From: Gammaproteobacteria bacterium
Lineage (GTDB): Bacteria > Pseudomonadota > Gammaproteobacteria > Pseudomonadales > Cellvibrionaceae
Direction of reading: 5' to 3'
Assembly: GCA_021151625.1 (NCBI GenBank)
Contig: JAGKWY010000135.1
Location: 1 to 8,383, forward strand
Length of the DNA stretch: 8,383 nucleotides
In this document: positions 1 to 5,530 of the stretch, piece after piece
Layout: each line of letters begins with the position of its first letter
How positions within the stretch are numbered: position 1 is the stretch's first letter
Program-made: the position numbers and the translations under genes
The notes under the pieces: generated by a model
The model's input: the letters and a program-made list of their open reading frames with translations, nothing else
Database searches by the model: none
What the model was told of the DNA's origin: nothing

Positions 1-43
1 TGATATTTGCTCAACTGCCATTCCAAGACCGAGGAGAAGAAGC

Positions 44-412
44 ATGCAATACACTAAGCCGATGATTGATTTGGTGTACGAGATTCGCCGTCGCGTTGAA
101 CCCGATATGAAACCGGGCGTGAAAATGGCGAACCCCGAGCTGCTTAAGGAATTAGCGGATTACTACCAAAGTGCTAAAGACACTATTATCAAAACCCTGA
201 TCAAGGAACTCCTGTCACTGGCAGGTACTGACTGGCTGGCGCTGATACAGCCAGCACCGATGGCAGAGGCCAAGGCCGAACATGGCCTTCCGAAGCAAGT
301 GGTAAAGGTATATCGCGGGCAGACGATTCTGGTCGATGCGCCGCGCCCCGAGCTGTTGGCCGCCGCACCGGCCAAACCGGTGCGCATGTATCGCGGCCAC
401 CCGGTGGATTGA
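44..412 (+). CDS. Small hypothetical protein with two C-terminal YRG motifs
   Basis: I do not recognise this 122-residue protein as a characterised family. The start is supported by a GAGGAG Shine-Dalgarno at 31-36, seven bases before the ATG. It has no signal peptide or membrane segment. Residues 1-65 look helical and charged (EIRRRVEP, ELLKELADYY, IIKTLIKELL). The C-terminal part is rich in Ala and Pro and carries two short related motifs, KVYRGQ near residue 90 and RMYRGH near residue 116, each followed by a Val-Asp a few residues on. The YRG pattern faintly resembles the short DUF4278 motif known mostly from cyanobacteria, but I cannot confirm this by eye. It lies 82 bp upstream of the solute-binding-type gene on the same strand, so co-transcription is possible. 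Codon use looks ordinary for the window. The coding call is good; the function is unknown. Confidence 0.8.
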   Translation: MQYTKPMIDLVYEIRRRVEPDMKPGVKMANPELLKELADYYQSAKDTIIKTLIKELLSLAGTDWLALIQPAPMAEAKAEHGLPKQVVKVYRGQTILVDAPRPELLAAAPAKPVRMYRGHPVD

Positions 413-494
413 GCATCCACTTCTGGACGACCAGGGTGTCACCAGCCACAATTATAGGGACTGGCCCAGCCAGTAACCTTTTATTGTGAGCCTT

Positions 495-1385
495 ATGAAC
501 AAACATTTTTTTACCGGCGTGCTGCGCAATCTAATGATTGTGTTAGCACTCTCGCTATCAACCAGCCAACTGAAGGCAGAAACCGCCCGCATCGGTGTCC
601 TGCCGGATATCCAGGCTGACTATCGTCTGTTTTTAGGGGAGCGCAGTCCCACAGCAGTCGATTATTACGGCGGCCCCCACGCGCGCCGCGATGTAATTGA
701 CCTGGTACTGATGCAACAGGCGCTCGCACTCGGCGGTTTTACCCAACCACTGGAATTTATCGCCGAAGAAAATTATTTCCGCAGTATCCGCAATGTGCTG
801 GATGGAAAAACCCTGACCATCAGCGGAACCATCTGGTATCAGGATTTGGAAGATCAGCGGGATAAAGTCCACATCACTCCGCCACTGGTATTGGACGGGC
901 AATTTACCGTCGGTTTTTATACGTCTGCCGACAACCTGAAAGCCCAATCGAGTAAGAGCCTTGCCCAACTAACTCAATTAAAAGTGGTGACCAGCCGCCA
1001 GTGGAAACCGGATTTAATGACGCTTGAGTCCATGGGCTTTAACAAAATTATGTACACACCCAACTGGGTCAATATGGCGCGCATGATTAACGCCAAGCGT
1101 GTGGATTTAACCTTGTCGCCCTTTGCGATGAATCCGGAACAGGAAATTTTGGTAGATGGAATTCGCCTGGTGCCGATTAAAGGAGTGAGGGTTGCAATTC
1201 GGGGCAGCCGCCATTGGCCGGTGAGCAAAAGCCATCCACTTGGCGATGCGTTTTATCAGGCGTTAAGTAAGGGAATTTCGCAGCTGCGCGCGAATGGCAC
1301 TATTGAGCGCGCTTACCGCGAGTGTGGATTTTTTCATCCGGAGTTGGCGAGCTGGCAGTTATTAAATCCACCAGCCACCAATTAA
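495..1385 (+). CDS. Exported solute-binding-type periplasmic protein (orphan)
   Basis: This is a 296-residue protein, probably a type 2 periplasmic-binding fold related to bacterial extracellular solute-binding protein family 3. I chose ATG 495 over the in-frame GTG 486 because it gives a clean signal peptide: MNKH, a basic stretch, the hydrophobic core LMIVLALSLS, and likely cleavage after LKA (residue 28). The mature protein opens with a beta strand typical of the fold (ARIGVLPDI). Later segments fit the hinge and second lobe: KVVTSRQWK near residue 165, GFNKIMYTPNW followed by a DLTLSPFAM strand, and the C-terminal helices LGDAFYQALSKGISQLRANGTIERAYRECGF. That last pattern (an amphipathic helix, then a short G-x-I-x-x-Y) is common in this family. 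No permease or ATPase gene is adjacent, so it may be a sensor or scavenging protein rather than part of an ABC importer. The ligand cannot be read from the sequence. Confidence 0.75.
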   Translation: MNKHFFTGVLRNLMIVLALSLSTSQLKAETARIGVLPDIQADYRLFLGERSPTAVDYYGGPHARRDVIDLVLMQQALALGGFTQPLEFIAEENYFRSIRNVLDGKTLTISGTIWYQDLEDQRDKVHITPPLVLDGQFTVGFYTSADNLKAQSSKSLAQLTQLKVVTSRQWKPDLMTLESMGFNKIMYTPNWVNMARMINAKRVDLTLSPFAMNPEQEILVDGIRLVPIKGVRVAIRGSRHWPVSKSHPLGDAFYQALSKGISQLRANGTIERAYRECGFFHPELASWQLLNPPATN

Positions 1386-1390
1386 TTATT

Positions 1391-1411
1391 CAACAACTAT
1401 TTCTGTTGTTG
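1391..1411. terminator. Possible shared terminator hairpin between convergent genes
   Basis: A perfect inverted repeat pairs 1391-1397 (CAACAAC) with 1405-1411 (GTTGTTG) around a 7-nt loop. It lies where the plus-strand gene ending at 1385 meets the minus-strand mscL ending at 1397, with only 11 bp between stop codons. The stem is AU-rich and has no good T-run on either side, so termination would be weak. The right arm lies within the Gln-rich last codons of mscL, so the repeat may be partly a by-product of CAG/CAA codons. Confidence 0.25.
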
Positions 1412-1798
1412 CTGTTTCAATAAATCGCGAATTTCTGTCAGCAAAACTTCCTGGGCGCTGGGCGCTGCAGGTGGGGGAACATCCTTAGCTTTAACTTTAT
1501 TGATAACTTTAATCAGCATAAAAATCGCAAAGGCGATAATGGTGAAATCAATAATAGTTTGCAGAAACTTACCGATAGAAATGACTACCGCCGGTGTCGC
1601 TCCTTCGGCAGCTTTCAGGGTAATGACCAAATCACTAAAATCTACACCACCGATGAGCAATCCAATTGGGGGCATAATTACATCAGCCACAATAGACGTG
1701 ACGATTTTTCCAAAAGCCGCACCGATAATAATACCTACCGCCAAATCCACTACATTGCCGCGCACTGCAAATTCTTTAAAGTCTTTAATAAAGCTCAT
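1397..1798 (-). CDS. mscL: Large-conductance mechanosensitive channel MscL
   Basis: MscL is an inner-membrane homopentamer that opens a wide non-selective pore under membrane tension and releases solutes during hypo-osmotic shock. The 133-residue sequence follows the family from end to end. It has the N-terminal amphipathic helix (SFIKDFKEFAVRGN), TM1 at about residues 15-45 with the gate region NVVDLAVGIIIGAAFG and the IMPPIGLLIGG turn, a short periplasmic loop (about 53-75), TM2 at about 76-100 (IIDFTIIAFAIFMLIKVINK), a Pro/Ala linker, and the cytoplasmic bundle helix EVLLTEIRDLL. I chose ATG 1798 over ATG 1804. The AGGGG ribosome-binding site lies only 1 nt from the latter but 7 nt from the former, and MSFIKDF matches the known MSIIKEF start of E. 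coli. The C-terminus ends in a short Gln run. It has its own candidate promoter and is probably monocistronic. Confidence 0.97.
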   Translation of the reverse strand: MSFIKDFKEFAVRGNVVDLAVGIIIGAAFGKIVTSIVADVIMPPIGLLIGGVDFSDLVITLKAAEGATPAVVISIGKFLQTIIDFTIIAFAIFMLIKVINKVKAKDVPPPAAPSAQEVLLTEIRDLLKQQQQK

Positions 1799-1805
1799 AG
1801 CCATT

Positions 1806-1810
1806 CCCCT
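1806..1810 (-). promoter_or_regulatory. mscL ribosome-binding site that decides the start
   Basis: On the minus strand, AGGGG lies seven bases before ATG 1798 and one base before ATG 1804. Only the former spacing is workable, so the first two codons of the longer reading (Met-Ala) are probably not translated. Confidence 0.75.
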
Positions 1811-1846
1811 TTATAAGTTGATTGAGTGCGCGAATGCACTGCAAGT

Positions 1847-1875
1847 TTTATAGCCTATAACTCAATGAAAACCAA
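1847..1875 (-). promoter_or_regulatory. Candidate sigma70 promoter of mscL with overlapping inverted repeat
   Basis: Reading the minus strand, TTGGTT (1875-1870) and TATAAA (1852-1847) are separated by 17 bp. The -10 matches consensus at 5 of 6 positions and the -35 at 3 of 6. The predicted start near 1840 leaves a leader of about 40 nt before ATG 1798. A perfect 6-1-6 inverted repeat (TTATAG-C-CTATAA on the plus strand, 1848-1860) overlaps the -10 and could be an operator, although AT-rich palindromes also arise by chance. The leader also holds a 5-bp stem (1825-1829 with 1836-1840). Confidence 0.4.
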
Positions 1876-1902
1876 CCGACAATTGCAAAAACGCCAACCC
1901 GG

Positions 1903-2094
1903 TCATTCATCTTCACTCTGGGCAAAAACCTGTGGGTAGCCCTGTTCATCAACAATGACCTGCAACACCATAGGCCGACAGCACACCTGGCAATCTTCAA
2001 CATAAGTTTGCTCGTCGATAGAACAATCCACCAATACACTAATTGGTTCGCCGCAATAAGGGCAATCCAGAAAGCACTCTTCGAGCAAACTCAT
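1903..2094 (-). CDS. CPXCG motif-containing cysteine-rich small protein
   Basis: This 63-residue cytoplasmic protein belongs to the small Cys_rich_CPXCG-type family, whose function is not established. It has CPYCG at residues 11-15 and a second cysteine cluster CQVCCRP at 35-41, with further cysteines at 7 and 24. C11, C14, C35 and C38 (or C39) form a likely four-cysteine zinc-ribbon site. The C-terminal part is acidic (ending SEDE). The start is supported by an AGGAG Shine-Dalgarno at 2102-2106, seven bases upstream of the ATG. It follows ubiD by 26 bp in the same direction, so the two are probably translated from one mRNA. Its length and cysteine spacing fit the family as I remember it. A zinc-binding accessory role is inference; no catalytic motif is visible. 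Confidence 0.9.
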   Translation of the reverse strand: MSLLEECFLDCPYCGEPISVLVDCSIDEQTYVEDCQVCCRPMVLQVIVDEQGYPQVFAQSEDE

Positions 2095-2120
2095 GGCGTT
2101 ACTCCTACGAACAAAATGAG

Positions 2121-3602
2121 TTAATAGGCTGTGGGCAAATCGATTCCCAACTCATTCCAGATTTCATCTACACGATTTTTAATTTGCTGGTCCATCACAA
2201 TCGGCGTACCCCATTCGCGCGTGGTTTCGCCCGGCCATTTGTTGGTAGCATCAAAACCAATTTTGGAACCCAGCCCGGAAACAGGCGAGGCAAAATCCAG
2301 ATAATCAATCGGCGTATTTTCCACCATTAGCGTATCGCGCGCCGGATCCATACGTGTAGTCATCGCCCAGATCACGTCTTTCCAATCGCGCGCATTGACA
2401 TCGTCATCGGTAACAATCACGAATTTGGTGTACATAAACTGCCGCAAGAAACTCCACACACCCATCATCACGCGTTTGGCATGACCGGGATATTGTTTCT
2501 TCATAGTGACTACCGCCATACGATAGGAACAACCTTCCGGCGGCAAATAAAAATCCACAATTTCCGGAAATTGTTTTTGCAAAATCGGCACAAACACTTC
2601 GTTCAATGCCACGCCGAGAATGGCTGGCTCATCTGGTGGACGGCCAGTATAGGTGCTGTGATAAATCGGATCGCGCCGGTGAGTAATTCGCTCCACCGTA
2701 AACACCGGGAAATTATCCACTTCATTGTAATAACCCGTGTGATCACCAAAAGGACCTTCAGGGGCCATATCATTGGGCGCAATATATCCTTCCAAAATAA
2801 ATTCTGCTGATGCAGGCACCTGCAAATCATTACCAATACATTTCACCACTTCCGTTTTATCACCGCGCAATAATCCGGCGAAGGCGTACTCAGAAAGGGT
2901 ATCTGGAACAGGAGTTACCGCTCCGAGGATGGTCGCCGGGTCAGCGCCCAGTGCGACAGCAACAGGAAAAGGTTTGCCCGGGTTCTGGATTTGAAATTCG
3001 CGAAAATCCAACGCACCGCCGCGATGCGAAAGCCAGCGCATAATCAAACGGTTTTTACCGATTTTTTGCATGCGGTAGATACCGAGGTTTTGTCGCTCTT
3101 TATGCGGACCACGTGTAACTACTAATGGCCAGGTCACCAAAGGTGCAGCATCGCCCGGCCAGCAAGTTTGAATCGGGATTTGATCGAGATCGACCGCCGC
3201 GCCCTCTAACACAATTTCCTGGCTAGGTGCGCTGCTCAACACCTTGGGCGCCATATTCAAAACCTGTTTGAAAATTGGCAATTTTTCCCAGGCGTCTTTA
3301 AATCCTTTGGGCGGCTCCGGCTCTTTTAAAAACGCCAGCAATTTTCCCACGTCGCGCAGTGCTTCTACCGACTCCTGCCCCATGCCCAAGGCAACGCGCT
3401 CAGGGGTGCCAAATAAATTTCCCAACACCGGAATTTTGTAGCCTTTAGGATTTTCAAATAACAATGCAGGGCCACCGGCACGCAAGGTGCGGTCGCAAAT
3501 TTCGGTCATTTCCAGGTGGGGATCAATTTCCTGTTTTACGCGTTTTAATAAACCGCGAGCTTCCAACAGGGCGATAAAATCGCGCAGGTCTTTATATTTC
3601 AT
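2121..3602 (-). CDS. ubiD: 3-octaprenyl-4-hydroxybenzoate carboxy-lyase UbiD
   Basis: UbiD decarboxylates polyprenyl-4-hydroxybenzoate in ubiquinone synthesis. It uses prenylated FMN (made by UbiX) and a divalent metal, and acts at the cytoplasmic face of the inner membrane. The 493-residue length is close to the E. coli enzyme. The N-terminus MKYKDLRDFIALLEARG aligns with the family start. Residues that family annotation assigns to the active site fall at the expected numbers: Asn172 and Glu238 (metal), the prFMN-contact segments at 175-177, 189-191 and 194-195 (RWL, then RG), and Asp287 in EGPFGDHTGYY (proton donor). The C-terminal half is intact through residues 430-470, so it looks functional. 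No clear Shine-Dalgarno precedes ATG 3602; the last 20 nt are AT-rich, and a large repeat hairpin ends 17 nt upstream. It lies downstream of rho, as I recall from Pseudomonas, and probably shares a transcript with the CPXCG gene. Confidence 0.97.
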   Translation of the reverse strand: MKYKDLRDFIALLEARGLLKRVKQEIDPHLEMTEICDRTLRAGGPALLFENPKGYKIPVLGNLFGTPERVALGMGQESVEALRDVGKLLAFLKEPEPPKGFKDAWEKLPIFKQVLNMAPKVLSSAPSQEIVLEGAAVDLDQIPIQTCWPGDAAPLVTWPLVVTRGPHKERQNLGIYRMQKIGKNRLIMRWLSHRGGALDFREFQIQNPGKPFPVAVALGADPATILGAVTPVPDTLSEYAFAGLLRGDKTEVVKCIGNDLQVPASAEFILEGYIAPNDMAPEGPFGDHTGYYNEVDNFPVFTVERITHRRDPIYHSTYTGRPPDEPAILGVALNEVFVPILQKQFPEIVDFYLPPEGCSYRMAVVTMKKQYPGHAKRVMMGVWSFLRQFMYTKFVIVTDDDVNARDWKDVIWAMTTRMDPARDTLMVENTPIDYLDFASPVSGLGSKIGFDATNKWPGETTREWGTPIVMDQQIKNRVDEIWNELGIDLPTAY

Positions 3603-3619
3603 AGTGTATAAAAAGCCGA

Positions 3620-3689
3620 AGCCCGTATGGAGCGCAGTGAATACGGGTTATTCATTTTCCCGCATTACGCTGCGCTCCATACGGGCTAC
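3620..3689. repeat. REP-like inverted doublet (BIME-like) upstream of ubiD
   Basis: Two copies of one short palindromic unit lie head to head. The left copy (plus strand, 3620-3647) and the right copy (minus strand, 3687-3659) share 18 identical outer bases (3620-3637 with 3670-3687, beginning AGCCCGTATGG). They stay similar to the 11-nt spacer at 3648-3658, with one gap and two mismatches. Each unit is itself a hairpin: CCCGTAT pairs with ATACGGG around a GGAGCGCAG-containing loop in the left copy, and the right copy closes with ATGCGGG. The right copy is preceded by GTAG (3689-3686 on the minus strand), the foot tetranucleotide typical of REP sequences moved by RAYT (TnpA-REP) transposases. 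In the left copy the corresponding bases are GAAG. The whole can fold into one long hairpin directly upstream of ubiD. Confidence 0.8.
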
Positions 3690-3696
3690 AAGCTTT

Positions 3697-3800
3697 ACCC
3701 CCTCCCAACCTCCCCTTTACAACGGGGAGAAGTAAATTAATTCACCGTCGGAGGTAAAATTAATCCCCTCCCCTTATTAAGGGGAGGGTTAGGGTGGGGT
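3697..3800. repeat. Large imperfect palindrome of CCCC/GGGG-rich repeats after rho
   Basis: The arms 3697-3746 and 3753-3800 are inverted copies of one unit around a 6-bp centre. Each copy, read inward, has a C-rich entry (ACCCCCTCCCAACC on the left, ACCCCACCCTAACCC on the right), then a TCCCCTT...GGGGAG hairpin, then an ATTAATT...ACC tail. In the right copy the internal hairpin is a perfect 10-bp stem (3766-3775 with 3779-3788). In the left copy it is 6 bp (3710-3715 with 3724-3729). The element starts 8 bp from the REP-like doublet and ends 1 bp from the rho stop codon. C-rich/G-rich intergenic repeats of this look occur in many bacterial genomes as I recall; a mobile, non-autonomous origin is inferred. 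Confidence 0.7.
3766..3788 (-). terminator. Probable rho-gene terminator formed by the repeat
   Basis: On the minus strand, a perfect 10-bp stem (CCCTCCCCTT with AAGGGGAGGG) closes on a 3-nt loop 13 nt after the rho stop codon. A T-rich tail follows (GATTAATTTTACC, 3765-3753). The stem is strong and the tail moderate, so intrinsic termination is plausible. If it works, ubiD needs its own promoter, and I could not find a convincing one between 3603 and 3690. Confidence 0.5.
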
Positions 3801-3801
3801 T

Positions 3802-5061
3802 TTATTTGCGTTTCATCGACTGGAAGAATTCGTCGTTGGTTTTGAAATCTTTTAATTTATCGAGCAGGAATTCAGTCGCAGGAACATCTTCCATATCGTT
3901 CAACAAACGGCGCAAAATCCACGCACGTTGCAGCTCATCTTCTTTCATCAACAAGTCTTCGCGACGAGTGCCTGAGCGGCGCACGTTGATTGCGGGATAA
4001 ATACGTTTTTCAGCAATCTTACGATCCAGATGCAATTCCAGGTTACCGGTACCTTTAAATTCTTCGTAAATAACCTCGTCCATTTTGGAACCGGTATCTA
4101 CCAGCGCGGTAGCGATAATACTCAGGCTGCCGCCTTCTTCGATATTACGCGCAGCACCGAAGAAACGCTTTGGACGTTCAAGTGCATGAGCATCCACACC
4201 ACCGGTCAATACTTTTCCTGATGAAGGAATAACGGTGTTGTAGGCGCGCGCCAAACGGGTGATAGAGTCGAGCAGGATCACCACATCTTTTTTGTGTTCG
4301 ACCAAACGCTTGGCTTTTTCGATCACCATGTCCGCTACTTGCACGTGACGTGCTGGCGGCTCATCAAATGTGGACGCAACCACTTCGCCGCGCACCGAGC
4401 GCTGCATTTCCGTTACTTCTTCCGGACGCTCGTCAATCAGCAACACAATCAAATGACACTCGGGATTATTGCGCGTAATTGCCTGCGCAATATTTTGCAT
4501 CATGATGGTTTTACCGGCTTTTGGTGGCGCAACGATCAAACCGCGTTGACCTTTACCGATGGGAGCAATCAAATCGATGATACGACCGGTGAGGTCTTCG
4601 GTAGAGCCGTTGCCCGCTTCAAGCAGGAGACGAATATTGGGGAACAGCGGCGTGAGGTTTTCAAACAGAATTTTGTTGCGGGAGCTTTCCGGTTTGTCGA
4701 AGTTAATATCGTTAACTTTCAACAGGGCAAAATAACGTTCACCTTCTTTGGGTGGGCGAATCTTGCCAGAAATGGTATCGCCGGTGCGCAAGTTAAAGCG
4801 GCGAATCTGGCTGGGTGAAACATAAATATCATCGGGGCCAGCGAGGTACGAACTGTCTGCAGAACGCAAGAAGCCAAATCCATCTACCAAAATTTCCAAT
4901 ACACCATCGCCGTAAATATCTTCACCGCCTTTGGCGTGGCGCTTGAGGATATTAAAAATAATGTCCTGCTTGCGCGAGCGGGCAATATTTTCCAAACCCA
5001 TTTCGTGGGCGATATCAATTAATTCTTCAATGGGTTTCTTTTTAAGGTCGGTTAGGTTCAT
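3802..5061 (-). CDS. rho: Transcription termination factor Rho
   Basis: Rho is a hexameric RNA-dependent ATPase/helicase that loads on C-rich RNA and releases RNA polymerase. At 419 residues the protein has the E. coli length and numbering. It shows the N-terminal helical domain (1-47), the OB-fold primary RNA site with RNP1 DGFGFLR (60-66), the P-loop APPKAGKT (178-185), catalytic Glu211 in LLIDERPEE, Walker B VILLDSITR with Asp265, the Q-loop around SSGKVLTGG (281-288) with Lys283, the R-loop, and the arginine finger Arg366 in SGTRRE. It lacks the long inserted N-terminal region seen in actinobacterial Rho. The start MNLTDLKKKP matches the family, yet no purine-rich Shine-Dalgarno precedes it: the mRNA there reads GTCTCTCCT. 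It lies downstream of trxA behind a strong terminator, so it is transcribed from its own promoter through a leader of about 400 nt, and it probably regulates itself. Confidence 0.99.
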   Translation of the reverse strand: MNLTDLKKKPIEELIDIAHEMGLENIARSRKQDIIFNILKRHAKGGEDIYGDGVLEILVDGFGFLRSADSSYLAGPDDIYVSPSQIRRFNLRTGDTISGKIRPPKEGERYFALLKVNDINFDKPESSRNKILFENLTPLFPNIRLLLEAGNGSTEDLTGRIIDLIAPIGKGQRGLIVAPPKAGKTIMMQNIAQAITRNNPECHLIVLLIDERPEEVTEMQRSVRGEVVASTFDEPPARHVQVADMVIEKAKRLVEHKKDVVILLDSITRLARAYNTVIPSSGKVLTGGVDAHALERPKRFFGAARNIEEGGSLSIIATALVDTGSKMDEVIYEEFKGTGNLELHLDRKIAEKRIYPAINVRRSGTRREDLLMKEDELQRAWILRRLLNDMEDVPATEFLLDKLKDFKTNDEFFQSMKRK

Positions 5062-5457
5062 AGGAGAGACTTTATGAATGGATGTGAGTGTTGCAGATAG
5101 TGACTTTTAATTACGAATAATGACTAGCTAATAATTGCGATCTAATAATAGTGCCGCCAAAAGTTAGTCGAAAATTGTCGGTTAACAACTTGTTGTTTAT
5201 AAACAGTTTTGTACTTTGCTGTTATTGTTGCCGCGCCGGGGATTGAACTTTTCAGGTAAATTCCGGGATGCAAGCTTGCCAGCCCAAGACAACAGGTTCA
5301 ATTAACTTATCAATTATTTATACAGTGAATTGACGGGCTAACTGACAAATCCGTAACTTCAGGATTCCAATGGCAAGATTAACAGCAGGAGTAAGGGTTT
5401 GTTCGTCTGGTTATTATGAATCAGGCAGGTGATTCGGGGAGGAACAAACATCAGATT
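5062..5457 (-). promoter_or_regulatory. Long rho leader with C-rich, G-poor rut-like end
   Basis: About 400 nt separate the candidate rho promoter from the start codon. In the mRNA sense, the last 39 nt (5100-5062) contain 14 C and only 2 G, with nine YC dinucleotides. This is the composition Rho prefers for loading and is typical of Rho autoregulation as known in E. coli. This stretch also replaces the Shine-Dalgarno. Further upstream the leader is AT-rich, has small palindromes (5195-5204; GCAAGCTTGC at 5270-5279), and a possible second -10 (TATAAA at 5322-5317) without a usable -35. No protein of convincing quality is encoded here. A 30-codon ATG frame (5451-5359) exists but lacks a ribosome-binding site. 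Confidence 0.5.
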
Positions 5458-5463
5458 GGGTGG

Positions 5464-5492
5464 AGTATAGCCAGAAAAAACTCACAGTGCAA
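5464..5492 (-). promoter_or_regulatory. Candidate sigma70 promoter of rho
   Basis: On the minus strand, TTGCAC (5492-5487), a 17-bp spacer and TATACT (5469-5464) follow directly after the trxA terminator. The -10 matches consensus at 5 of 6 positions and the -35 at 3 of 6. TTTGCA with an 18-bp spacer is an alternative -35 with 4 of 6. The predicted start is near 5457. Its place just after the terminator is what one expects for an independent rho promoter. Confidence 0.4.
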
Positions 5493-5525
5493 AAACAAAT
5501 TGGGCCGTTTTTGTAACGGCCCAAT
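5491..5525 (-). terminator. Intrinsic terminator of trxA
   Basis: A perfect 11-bp stem pairs 5515-5525 (ATTGGGCCGTT in the mRNA sense) with 5499-5509 (AACGGCCCAAT) around the 5-nt loop 5510-5514. The tract TTTGTTTTT follows (5499-5491). It begins 5 nt after the trxA stop codon. A GC-rich stem, short loop and U-tract make this the clearest terminator in the window. Confidence 0.93.
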
Positions 5526-5530
5526 CGGTT

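Noticed and set aside
460..474. Hairpin ACTGGC-CCA-GCCAGT after the first gene as a terminator
   Set aside because: The 6-bp stem is followed by AACCTTTTATT, a poor T-run, and it lies 20 nt before the next start codon. Small palindromes are common in this gap.
1799..1804. mscL start at ATG 1804
   Set aside because: The AGGGG site is only 1 nt away, and the family start MS-I/F-IK matches ATG 1798.
1500..1853. 117-codon open frame on the plus strand opposite mscL
   Set aside because: It is antisense to a complete, well-conserved mscL and shows no ribosome-binding site or recognisable domain.
3620..3689. CRISPR repeat or transposon end
   Set aside because: There are only two copies, in inverted orientation, with no spacers and no transposase in the window. 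A REP/BIME explains the structure better.
4294..4818. 174-codon open frame on the plus strand opposite rho
   Set aside because: It is a shadow of the highly conserved rho codons on the other strand; the translation is low-complexity and unrecognisable.
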